Part shown: piece after piece, positions 1 to 6,040 of the stretch
Position numbering within the stretch: position 1 is the first letter of the stretch
Layout: each line of letters begins with the position of its first letter
NCBI GenBank assembly: GCA_040384585.1
Contig: JAZKJD010000004.1
Span: 1 to 6,143, forward strand
From: JAZKJD01 sp040384585
GTDB taxonomy: Bacteria; Pseudomonadota; Gammaproteobacteria; Diplorickettsiales; Diplorickettsiaceae
Length of the DNA stretch: 6,143 nucleotides
Direction of reading: 5' to 3'
Translations under genes and position numbers: made by a program
Notes under the pieces: model-generated
What the model was told of the DNA's origin: nothing
The model's database searches: none
Seen by the model: only the letters and a program-made list of their open reading frames with translations

Positions 1-1
1 A

Positions 2-223
2 AATTTTGTGTCTCATTTTGGCAGAAAAATGGTCTTGATCTTGGGGAGTATTATATGTTTTGACCAACTCGTATTTATGATGCAACAAGCAGGTTCAAAT
101 TCGACTGAAGAAAAAATACGAACTTATATTCAATCGATTATTCCAATCATTATCCAATTAAAACGTAGTACTAACTCGGAACGATTTATAGAGATAGCAG
201 AGATTTATTTTGATACCAAATAA
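2..223 (+). pseudogene. C-terminal remnant of a VirB11-like type IV secretion ATPase
   Basis: The reading frame is open from the left edge to the TAA at 221-223. It carries a stretch like the last part of VirB11/CpaF-type secretion ATPases: CFDQLVFMMQQAG, then EEKIRTYIQSIIPIIIQLKR, then RFIEIAEIYF. These correspond to the family's '(A)x(D/E)QLxxMxxQAG', 'I..VV/IIVQLKR' and 'R.(V/I)(S/T)EI' segments. VirB11 proteins are hexameric cytoplasmic ATPases that power type IV secretion or conjugation. The histidine box (HAxS) that should lie a few residues before CFDQ is not readable in any + frame, so the upstream part looks decayed; the GTG at position 8 is probably not a true start. Membership of the VirB11/CpaF superfamily is moderately supported by eye. 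The exact system (Lvh, Tra or Trb type) cannot be told, and the Walker motifs would lie outside the window. Confidence 0.5.
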
Positions 224-236
224 GCTAACGTGAGCA

Positions 237-893
237 TTACTCTTCAAAGACATCAGCTAAGCTTCTAGCTTCTAAAATGGTTTCACTCCATCGGAGTAAA
301 GCTTCAGAATCAGCTTGTTGTAGTTTATCCAGATAGCGTTGCGGTATCTGCTTAAATTTACGTTGCAATTGACGTTGCAGCATGACACACTCCCCTTGCT
401 GCATTCCCTGCTGCATTCCTTGTTTGATGCCTTGACGTTCAATGCTGGTCACATAGCGCATATTGTACTCCTCTTCAAATTGCTTGATTTGTTCATTATA
501 ACTAATTTCCAAGTCTTCCGGCAAAGGAAGAATTCGATCACTAAAGGTATACAGCTCAATGATCGCCTCGCGCGGGTAACTTCGACCATAGAGAAGACAC
601 ATCAACCTATATTTTTGATGGAAACGTTTATCTGGATGCTGACGGGTCTCTGTTGCTGCCAATTGCACTAATATCATCCAGGCAACGGGATTCTTGCTCT
701 CTATTAACAACTGTTTTTTGTTACGATAATCGAGCAGCTTCACTGAATAAAAGCGAAAATCAACGATGAGTTGATCCCAGATTGTGTTTCGATAGTGTTC
801 TGGTCTCCATTTTGGATTATCATCAGTCAAAATCACTAATACGATAATCGGCTGTTTGTAACGAAGTATGGAGAATGCTAAAATACAGCTCAA
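237..893 (-). pseudogene. N-terminally truncated Rpn-family (YhgA-like/DUF4351) nuclease-transposase protein
   Basis: The 218-codon frame resembles the C-terminal two thirds of Rpn-family proteins. In order it shows: a core-end strand followed by LTDDNPKWRP (residues 21-31); the conserved helical part with NPVAWMILVQL and ETR (68-84); RLMCLLYGRSY and LPLPEDLE (96-129); YVTSIERQGIKQG followed by two QGM(Q) repeats (147-167); and a DUF4351-like tail ending in RWSETILEARSLADVFEE. The family consists of PD-(D/E)XK nuclease-fold proteins linked to RecA-independent recombination. The N-terminal part carrying the catalytic D and E-x-Q is missing. The frame opens with a TTG at 891-893 inside the neighbouring integrase remnant and meets a stop at 927-929, so homology seems to begin only around 860-870. 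It is therefore a gene end cut by a recombination junction, probably without nuclease activity. It converges on the VirB11-like remnant with 13 bp between their stops. Confidence 0.75.
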
Positions 894-1672
894 ATGGCTC
901 AGATCAACATCTGAGAAATAAAAAACTTAGTGAGATTGATCGCTGCTTGCTTCAAGAAATAGCTGCTAAAAAAGAAAATGAAAATGTAGCACCTGCAACT
1001 GTCAACCGGATATTGGAAATTATCAGAGTTATACTCAATAAGGCAGCTGGAGAATGGGAATGGATAGAAAAAGCTCCTAAAGTTCCAATGCGTTATGAAG
1101 GAGGAGGGCGTGAACGTTGGCTAACCAAGGAAGAAGCAGATCGACTTTTGGCAGATTTGCCTGTTCATTTAGCCGATATTGCGGCTTTTTCATTAGCAAC
1201 AGGACTACGTAAAGCGAATGTTTTAGGTCTTCGATGGAAAAATGTTGATTTAGTAAATCGACATGCACAAATTTCTGCGAGTCAATCTAAGACAAAAAAG
1301 GCAATTCCTGTTCCTTTGAGCACACAAGCAGTTACTATTATTCGCAAGCAGATAGGTAAACATCTTGAATATGTTTTTACTTATAAAGGAAAACCGATTA
1401 AAAGATGCAATACACCTGCTTGGCGTAAAGCATTGAAACGAGTAGGGATTGAAGATTTTCATTGGCATGATTTACGTCACACCTGGGCTTCATGGCATGT
1501 GCAAAATGGAACATCATTGCAGGAGTTGCAGCAATTAGGAGGTTGGTCTTCTTTTGACATGGTATTGCGTTATGCACACTTGAGTAGTAACCATTTAAAA
1601 AATGGCGGCAGAGCGAATTTACGTTACAAATTCCCTACATTTGGATTGTGTAGGGTGATGAGAGTTAGTTAA
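875..1672 (+). pseudogene. Tyrosine-recombinase integrase, 5'-truncated and frameshifted at both ends
   Basis: Integrases of this family insert and excise genomic islands or phages at tRNA genes. The open frame covers the SAM-like core-binding domain (about residues 15-75, with ATVNRILEIIRVILNKA and WEWIEKAPK) and the catalytic domain. The catalytic set is visible: Arg112 in ATGLRKANVLGLRW, a lysine around 139-142, His198 and Arg201 in HDLRH, Trp224 in GGWSS, and the nucleophile Tyr233 in RYAHL. Two frame breaks are apparent. Frame 889-900 reads LKWL, and skipping A901 joins it to DQHLRNKKL, giving the family's 'LxWLDQHL'. At the other end, removing one A from the A6 run ending at 1602 changes the tail to AAERIYVTNSLHL and a TGA at 1656-1658, which fits family C-termini better than the long frame. 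The N-terminal arm-binding domain is absent. It lies convergent to tRNA-Pro, 63-65 bp away. It is almost certainly an integrase gene, and probably inactive. Confidence 0.85.
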
Positions 1673-1721
1673 GTAAAAGTAAAAAACAACGTTATTTCCC
1701 GGTATTTTTTATTAAAAACAT

Positions 1722-1798
1722 TGGTCGGGATGAGAGGATTCGAACCTCCGGCCCCTAACTCCCGAAGTTAGTGCTCTACCAAACTGAGCTACACCCCG
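1722..1798 (-). tRNA. tRNA-Pro (anticodon CGG)
   Basis: The minus strand folds as a complete cloverleaf. The acceptor stem CGGGGTG pairs with CATCCCG (one G-U). The D stem is GCTC/GAGC. The anticodon stem CTAAC/GTTAG carries loop TTCGGGA, giving anticodon CGG, which reads proline codon CCG. The variable loop has five bases, and the T arm is GGAGG-TTCGAAT-CCTCT. Discriminator A is followed by an encoded CCA (1722-1724). All invariant positions look sound, so it should be functional. Its 3' end faces the integrase remnant, the standard geometry for a tRNA used as an island attachment site. No clear promoter or terminator could be assigned. Confidence 0.97.
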
Positions 1799-1885
1799 AT
1801 TTTGGCAAAATAGCTAAAAAGTTCGGGGAATATTAGCAGTTTTAAGAACATTCAGCTAGCTCCGAGTTAAGTTACACGATTCAAG

Positions 1886-1904
1886 TGTAGTAAATTTGTA
1901 GTAA
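1886..1904. repeat. Two TGTAGTAA direct repeats, 11 bp apart
   Basis: The 8-mer TGTAGTAA occurs at 1886-1893 and again at 1897-1904, start-to-start 11 bp, about one helical turn. A short imperfect hairpin (TACAC / GTGTA) lies just before. Short direct repeats near an integrase target can be arm-type recombinase sites, but these lie on the 5' side of the tRNA, away from the integrase remnant, so a role is only a guess. Confidence 0.35.
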
Positions 1905-2065
1905 TAATCCTTTCTGCTGCTTTTTTAAGATGGTCGCCTCTTATAATTATTTTTGTTTTTTGTGCACTCAAATAATTTATCGTGAGAACCTGTCCCCTTC
2001 AATTTTTTTTATAACTGCTACATGACGTGAGAATATAATTTTTTTATCAAAATTCAGATTTGATA

Positions 2066-2094
2066 TTATCTTTTTAGATATATTCAGTTAGAAT
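2066..2094 (+). promoter_or_regulatory. Possible weak sigma-70 promoter for the Rpn-like gene
   Basis: A TAGAAT -10-like box at 2089-2094 (5 of 6 to consensus) is preceded by a 17-bp spacer and a poor -35 (TTATCT, 2066-2071). It lies 38 bp before the start codon. The region is very AT-rich, so chance matches are likely. Confidence 0.25.
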
Positions 2095-2132
2095 GCACGT
2101 TACCTAAAATTTAACAACAAGGAAAATAAGAA

Positions 2133-3050
2133 ATGCTGGGCGTCATTCATCAACCTCACGATAAATGTTTTAAGCGTTCACTAAAAGAAAAGAAGGTAGC
2201 GGTAGATTATCTCAAGTCTCATTTACAGCCTGAAGTTTATAAAAGAATTAATATTAAGACCCTAGAATTAACAGACAAAAGTTTTATTTCTCCTCAATTT
2301 CGTGAGATTCATTCCGATATTATTTATCACTGTAAAATTGATGATAAAGAAGGCTATATTTTTTTCCTTTTAGAAGCAGAATCTACCGCCAATGAGAATC
2401 TTATGGCTTTTAGAAAACTTCAATACACTGTAGGGGTAATGGATCAACATATTCAACAGGGATATAAGAAACTACCCATTGTGTTGCCTATTTGTATTTA
2501 CCACGGTAGCCAATCGCCTTATCCACATTCTCTTGATGTGTATGATTTATTTGATGATGCAAGATTAGCCAGACAGGTTGCTTTTAAACCTTTTACCTTG
2601 ATCGATCTTACTACTTTATCAGATGAAGAAATTTCTCAACACGGTTTAGCCGCGCTAATGGAAATGCTTCTTAAACACGGTCGGGCTAAAAATTTTTTAA
2701 CTATCCTGAATCAAAGAATAGAATTTATCCGAGGCATTTTAAACCAGCTGGGGAAAGAATATCGCCGATTTGTGGTAAAATACATGATAAATGAGACGCA
2801 GGATGAGGCGCCTAATGCTGTTGATCAGCTAGTTCAAACCCTTGTTACTGCCTTCCCAGGAGAGAAAGACACGATTATGACATTTGCACAACAACTTGAA
2901 CAAAAGGGTCTACAAAAGGGTCTAAAGCAAGGTCGAAGAGAAGAAGATTTAGTTATTGCTAAGAGAATGCTCAATATGGGGGTTGATTATAATTTCATAA
3001 AAAAAGCCACTCATCTTTCTGATCAGGATTTGCTCAATCTGGAAGGTTAA
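2133..3050 (+). CDS. Rpn/YhgA-like recombination-promoting nuclease (PD-(D/E)XK transposase family)
   Basis: This 305-residue protein has the length and layout of intact Rpn (YhgA-like) proteins, DNA nucleases associated with RecA-independent recombination and often multi-copy in Legionellales. HDKCFK opens the fold (residues 9-14). Asp62 in HSDIIY and Glu81 in FFLLEAES are the likely catalytic acids. AFRKLQYTVGVMDQH (92-106) and KKLPIVLPICIYHG (112-125) are family landmarks. The middle (150-250) is helical, with LIDLTTLSDEEI and MEMLLKHGRAKNF. The tail has the typical QKGLQKGLKQGR repeat (257-268) and a C-terminal helical segment. In E. coli-type members the second catalytic position is E-x-Q; here it reads E-A-E. 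The ATG is the first possible start because TAA lies at 2127-2129, and AAGGA at 2119-2123 is a plausible ribosome binding site. The gene stands alone and looks intact. It belongs to a different subgroup from the DUF4351-type remnant at 237-893. Confidence 0.88.
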   Translation: MLGVIHQPHDKCFKRSLKEKKVAVDYLKSHLQPEVYKRINIKTLELTDKSFISPQFREIHSDIIYHCKIDDKEGYIFFLLEAESTANENLMAFRKLQYTVGVMDQHIQQGYKKLPIVLPICIYHGSQSPYPHSLDVYDLFDDARLARQVAFKPFTLIDLTTLSDEEISQHGLAALMEMLLKHGRAKNFLTILNQRIEFIRGILNQLGKEYRRFVVKYMINETQDEAPNAVDQLVQTLVTAFPGEKDTIMTFAQQLEQKGLQKGLKQGRREEDLVIAKRMLNMGVDYNFIKKATHLSDQDLLNLEG

Positions 3051-3116
3051 TAATCCCCCTAAAAAATAACAAGGTGATTATGCATTATTCCTTGAACCCC
3101 GAGTTGACAATCACGC

Positions 3117-3227
3117 TTAAGAATGAATTATCAACTTTGTATCCTTCATATATTCGACTGCCGTTCTAATATTGTCACTATTTTGTGGACATAACATTTT
3201 ACTTTCAAGAGGTGGCGGGTATAAATT
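3117..3227 (-). other. Decayed stretch on the far side of the IS, possibly the end of oxyR
   Basis: Between the Rpn-like gene and the insertion sequence (3051-3227) there is no clear gene. On the minus strand a 36-codon frame runs out of the IS boundary to a TAA at 3117-3119, without recognisable similarity. In another frame the first bases read F-I-P-A-T-S-stop, which could be a worn continuation of the oxyR piece ending in ITLMP on the other side of the IS. The segment TTTATACCC here matches TTAATGCCC at the other IS edge at 7 of 9 positions. This is suggestive only. A TTGACA at 3104-3109 lacks a proper -10 box, and no terminator is visible. Confidence 0.25.
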
Positions 3228-3241
3228 CAGGGCCACCTCAT
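3228..3241. repeat. Inverted repeat of the IS, transposase 3' end
   Basis: CAGGGCCACCTCAT is an exact inverted match to 4441-4454, and the match weakens beyond 14 bp. The TGA stop of the transposase (complement of 3238-3240) is within it. Confidence 0.9.
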
Positions 3242-4362
3242 ATAAATTGAGCGGTTATGACGGAATCTAAAAAGTCATGGCTCCAGCCAGCAAGTTTCCG
3301 CATGGCTTTGAAGCCGACTCTAGGCATATTTTTTTTAATAATTTGTAATAAATTGAGAACAGTTTTTTTGATAATAGCTATATTTCTGGGTGCATTGCCT
3401 TTGCGAATGCGACTCTGATCATCTTCGAAACAAACATCTAAAACCCAATGAAGATTATTTTCCACCTGCCAATGTTGGCGTACTGCCTTGAGAATGCGAG
3501 AAGCATCCGCCGGTAAACTGCTAATATAGTAGCGATGTTCTACAGTGACTTTGCCTTTTATTTCACGCTGACTCTGAATTTCAATAACACTATGTAAACA
3601 CTGCCAACGAGAATGAAGAGCCTGTAGCCAACTCACCTGGTCACTCACCGTACATTGGCGCACTTCAAGGCGACCGTGACCCTTATCATATTCGACCTCT
3701 GTGCGGAAGTGAGTTTCTTTGGGTTTGCTTTCAAAAAACAAACGAACGTCCTCGTTGAGAGTTCCTTGATTCCCTTTTAATGCAATTAAAAAATTAGCTT
3801 CTTTTTCTATAATTTTATCAACGACCTTTGTTTGGCATCCCATAGAATCCAAGGTAACCACTGCATGACGAATATCAAGCATGTCTAAAAGTTCTGGAAT
3901 GGCCGTAATTTCATTACTTTTATCGACAGTTTTTAACTGTCCTAGGCTGATTCCTAGCTCACTAACAAAAGCACTGACTAAATGCATAGGGTTATTTTTA
4001 CCATCAAAACTGCGCCGAGACGTTTTCCCGTCCACAGCCATCACTTTGTCCGCCAAGTCTATTTGAAATGAACGAACCCAAGCAATAAAACATTTCTCAA
4101 AAATTTTAGGGTCTAACACCCTAAAAAATCTCCTCAACGTATCATCACTGGGAGCACCCTGCTTATAGGGCAAATATTTCCTGAAATAAGACAGTTTTGT
4201 TTTCCCAAATAATTCTAAATCATTCCAGCTGTTACACCCCGCTACCATTCCACAAAAAGCTATTAGAAGTAGCTCCTCTACAGAATAGCGTTTATGCCTT
4301 GCTATTCGGTGATCCGGGATCTTTTTGAAAAAATCAATAAAACCTTCTAGCTTTTTCTGCAT
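3238..4362 (-). CDS. ISAs1-family DDE transposase
   Basis: The 374-residue protein moves its own insertion sequence by DDE chemistry. The N-terminal H-repeat/DDE_Tnp_1-associated domain is clear: FFKKIPDHRIARHKRYSVEELLLIAF (11-36), then WNDLELFG and APSDDTLRRFFRVLDP (70-85). The catalytic acids are Asp111 in AVDGKTSRRS, Asp172 in VTLDSMGCQ and Glu301 in WQVENNLHWVLDVCF. The KGNQ motif (196-199), HRYYISSL (276-283) and RKGNAPRNIAIIKKTVLNLL (320-339) are also in place. Length equals that of full family members and no frame is broken, so the enzyme is probably active. The ATG at 4360-4362 is preceded by AGGAGAGG about 6 bases upstream, a strong ribosome binding site. No internal programmed frameshift is apparent. 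Confidence 0.96.
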   Translation of the reverse strand: MQKKLEGFIDFFKKIPDHRIARHKRYSVEELLLIAFCGMVAGCNSWNDLELFGKTKLSYFRKYLPYKQGAPSDDTLRRFFRVLDPKIFEKCFIAWVRSFQIDLADKVMAVDGKTSRRSFDGKNNPMHLVSAFVSELGISLGQLKTVDKSNEITAIPELLDMLDIRHAVVTLDSMGCQTKVVDKIIEKEANFLIALKGNQGTLNEDVRLFFESKPKETHFRTEVEYDKGHGRLEVRQCTVSDQVSWLQALHSRWQCLHSVIEIQSQREIKGKVTVEHRYYISSLPADASRILKAVRQHWQVENNLHWVLDVCFEDDQSRIRKGNAPRNIAIIKKTVLNLLQIIKKNMPRVGFKAMRKLAGWSHDFLDSVITAQFI

Positions 4363-4440
4363 TTCAAGCCTCTCCTATTTTTGGCTTGATAGCTTACTAC
4401 GTTACAACTTCTTTACCCCCCTTAATCTCTCCTGGTTTTA

Positions 4441-4454
4441 ATGAGGTGGCCCTG
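4441..4454. repeat. Inverted repeat of the IS, transposase 5' end
   Basis: This is the exact inverted partner of 3228-3241. Followed inward, it continues into a segment that is repeated, in opposite orientation, from 6041. Confidence 0.9.
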
Positions 4455-4597
4455 GGGCATTAAGGTGATACCATTGACAGCGACTACCATATGACGTAAT
4501 GCTTCTAAAGCATTCATTTTGTGACATATAGCAAGTGTTTGTCATGCATACAGTGACCCTCTTCGAGTAGTAGCACGTTTTGGCTATCTAAGTCATT
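4455..4597 (-). pseudogene. oxyR: oxyR remnant (peroxide-sensing LysR-type regulator), middle fragment
   Basis: Read on the minus strand from 4597, the frame gives DLDSQNVLLLEEGHCMHDK, closely like the E. coli OxyR stretch DLAGEKLLMLEDGHCLRDQ. The cysteine is the counterpart of redox-active Cys199. After YVTK comes a TGA (4514-4516). In a shifted frame ALEALRHMVVAVNGITLMP follows, matching E. coli SLETLRNMVAAGSGITLLP. About a dozen residues between the two blocks, including the position of the second redox cysteine (Cys208), are lost. The fragment ends exactly at the IS edge at 4454/4455. The DNA-binding domain and first half of the sensor domain are absent, because the sequence passes straight into ahpD near 4590-4600. 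OxyR is the H2O2-responsive activator that often sits beside ahpC-ahpD. It cannot be functional. Confidence 0.85.
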
Positions 4598-4996
4598 AAA
4601 AAATCCAAATATTATCGAATCAATTTTATCTAGAGTCAGCGGTTACCTGACAGAACCAGAAATTAATGCGGCAAAATCTGCGGCAACTATAATGGCGATG
4701 AATAATATTTACTATCGATTTATCCATTTATCTAGCGATAAATCATTTTCTACCTACCTGCTAATTTGCGAATGAATGTTATTGGAAATCCAGGTATTAA
4801 TAAAGTTAATTTTGAGTTAAATTGCTTATCGGTATCGGCGATTAATGGATGTGGTATGTGTATCGATGCGCATGCGCATGAGTTAACAAAAGCCGGCGTT
4901 AGTAAGCTGGCCATCCAGTCTAGCATACGGATTGCAGCGGTATTAAATGCTGCGGCGGTGGGGATAGAAATTGCGACAGAACCTAAGGGCAGCTAA
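4593..4996 (+). pseudogene. ahpD: ahpD remnant (alkylhydroperoxidase D), frameshifted and lacking its N-terminus
   Basis: AhpD of the carboxymuconolactone-decarboxylase fold is the reducing partner of the peroxiredoxin AhpC. One frame from about 4593 reads LKNPNIIESIL, GYLTEPEINAAKSAATIMAM, NNIYYRFIHLSSDKSFST and then runs to TGA at 4773-4775. The frame from 4754 reads LPANLRMNVIGNPG and continues to the TAA at 4994-4996. One missing base near 4753 joins them into a single family-like sequence. The active-site motif is present in the second part: INGCGMCIDAHAHE, with CxxC and the following histidine. The N-terminal roughly 50 residues are missing at the junction with the oxyR remnant. Software would probably call a 76-codon gene from TTG 4766, but that is an artefact of the break. 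The stop overlaps the stop of ispB on the other strand. Confidence 0.88.
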
Positions 4997-5961
4997 TACG
5001 TTCTTGCAATAGCAAATTCAGCAAGTGTAGTCAACGCTTGTCGATAGTCGGATTCTGGAATGGCTTGTAAATTGTCTTTTGCTTTCCCAGCATATTCTTT
5101 TGCACGTTGATAGGTGTAATCGATAGCGCCGGTTAACTTGATAATATCAATGATAGGAATTAAGTTTTTTCGGCTACCTTGGGAAATAGCTTCTCGAATT
5201 AACTGCGCTTGCTTTTTGTCTGCCTGTTGTAACGCATAAATTAAAGGTAGGGTGGTTTTGCCCTCTGCCAGATCATCTCCCTTGGCTTTACCAATCTGTG
5301 TCGTTGAGCCCGTATAATCAAGTGTATCGTCGATTAGTTGGAAAGCGATGCCCAGATGCAATCCATAGTTTGACATGGCAGTAATTTCTGTTTCACTACG
5401 CTGCGCTAAAATAGCAGGTTGTTGTGCGGCAATGGAAAAGAGGATGCCCGTTTTCCCTTCGATGATTTTTAAACATTGGGCTTCATCAAGATCCGGATTA
5501 TGGCAGTTAACGAGTTGTAAGATCTCTGTTTGTGAAAGTGTGTTGGTGGCATTTGCGAGTGATTTAAGTACCCGCAGGTTATTGACTTGTACCGTGAGCT
5601 GGAATGCTCGTGAATAAAGAAAGTCACCCACTAAAATACTGGCTGAATTCCCCCATAAAGTATTAGCTGTTTTTTTTCCACGTCTTAACGCTGAGGAATC
5701 GATGACATCATCATGTAATAAGGTGGCGGTATGGATAAGCTCTAAGGTGGCGGCTAATGGCAAATGGGATCCACCTTGGTAGTTAAAGGCACCTGCGCTA
5801 AGGAGTACGATTAAAGGACGCAAGCGCTTGCCGCCACTATAAATGAGATGCTTTGCCAGTTCAGGAATCAAGGGGATTTCAGAATGTAGACACTGATCGA
5901 TTAGACTATCGACTTTATCAAAATCGGCTTTAACCAATTTCTGGATAGGGGCTAAATCCAT
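4993..5961 (-). CDS. ispB: Octaprenyl (polyprenyl) diphosphate synthase
   Basis: This 322-residue trans-prenyltransferase makes the long polyprenyl diphosphate used as the side chain of ubiquinone and menaquinone, adding isopentenyl diphosphate to farnesyl diphosphate in the cytoplasm. All signature motifs are intact: GGKRLRP (43-49), the first aspartate-rich motif DDVID (84-88) in LLHDDVIDSSALRRGKKTAN, GKTG (169-172), the second motif IDDTLD (210-215), and KGDDLAEGKTTLPLIYAL (227-244). Length is that of IspB. IspB is favoured over IspA (about 300 residues, different flanks) by the N-terminal MDLAPIQKLVKADFDKVDSLI and the C-terminal tail. The ATG is the family start, though no good Shine-Dalgarno precedes it. 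In many gammaproteobacteria ispB is divergent from rplU-rpmA; here an IS end lies where that pair would start. Its stop overlaps the ahpD stop. Chain length cannot be read with certainty. Confidence 0.96.
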   Translation of the reverse strand: MDLAPIQKLVKADFDKVDSLIDQCLHSEIPLIPELAKHLIYSGGKRLRPLIVLLSAGAFNYQGGSHLPLAATLELIHTATLLHDDVIDSSALRRGKKTANTLWGNSASILVGDFLYSRAFQLTVQVNNLRVLKSLANATNTLSQTEILQLVNCHNPDLDEAQCLKIIEGKTGILFSIAAQQPAILAQRSETEITAMSNYGLHLGIAFQLIDDTLDYTGSTTQIGKAKGDDLAEGKTTLPLIYALQQADKKQAQLIREAISQGSRKNLIPIIDIIKLTGAIDYTYQRAKEYAGKAKDNLQAIPESDYRQALTTLAEFAIARTY

Positions 5962-5991
5962 AAACGTTCATTATATTAAATTTAAAGCCGA

Positions 5992-6020
5992 ATGCTAGGC
6001 GGGGTAGGCAGAGCTGTCAA
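5992..6020 (-). promoter_or_regulatory. Probable sigma-70 promoter of ispB
   Basis: On the minus strand a perfect TTGACA (complement of 6015-6020) is followed after exactly 17 bp by TAGCAT (complement of 5992-5997). The -10 box starts 36 bp before the ATG. A TATAAT-like box (complement of 5970-5975) lies closer but has no good -35. The IS terminal sequence starts 20 bp upstream of the -35 box, so the promoter seems spared. Confidence 0.5.
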
Positions 6021-6040
6021 GTTGGATGGTGGTTTAGGGC

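Larger units (their letters stand above)
1799..2132. other. Gene-free AT-rich stretch between tRNA-Pro and the Rpn-like gene
   Basis: I see no protein remnant in either strand. The stretch holds a pair of TGTAGTAA direct repeats, a segment whose complement reads GGGGACAGGTTCTCACG, several T-runs, and a weak promoter with ribosome binding site for the gene at 2133. The block between about 1800 and 1860 should contain the tRNA promoter, but no -35/-10 pair stands out. Confidence 0.5.
3228..4454 (-). mobile_element. Complete ISAs1-family insertion sequence (1227 bp)
   Basis: The element is bounded by perfect 14-bp inverted repeats CAGGGCCACCTCAT, at 3228-3241 and as its complement at 4441-4454. 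They begin with CAGGG as in other ISAs1-family ends. It encodes one full-length transposase on the minus strand, and its size fits the family. The transposase stop codon lies inside the left repeat. No perfect target duplication is visible; the flanks TTTATACCC (left) and TTAATGCCC (right), read on the minus strand, are only 7 of 9 alike. The right edge cuts a remnant of oxyR exactly after the codon for the proline of ITLMP. A second copy of its terminal sequence lies at 6041-6089. Confidence 0.92.

Noticed and set aside
398..424. Tandem CTGCATTCC repeats as a CRISPR or regulatory repeat
   Set aside because: They are two coding repeats for QGM in the flexible tail of an Rpn-type protein, a common feature of the family.
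339..671. A 110-codon + frame opposite the Rpn-type remnant
   Set aside because: It is the antisense shadow of the better supported minus-strand frame and has no family-like motif.
3070..3096. CAAGG...CCTTG as a terminator after the Rpn-like gene
   Set aside because: Only about five base pairs with a large unpaired loop and no following T-run.
3104..3132. TTGACA as a possible promoter
   Set aside because: No acceptable -10 box lies at 16-18 bp, and no gene follows on the + strand.
3220..3248. TATAAATT occurs on both sides of the left IS repeat (3220-3227 and 3241-3248), looking like an 8-bp duplication
   Set aside because: The second copy is inside the IS and codes for the transposase C-terminus. 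A target duplication would have to flank the whole element.
4766..4996. A separate small gene starting at TTG 4766
   Set aside because: The preceding sequence in another frame continues the same AhpD-like protein, so this is the downstream half of a frameshifted gene.
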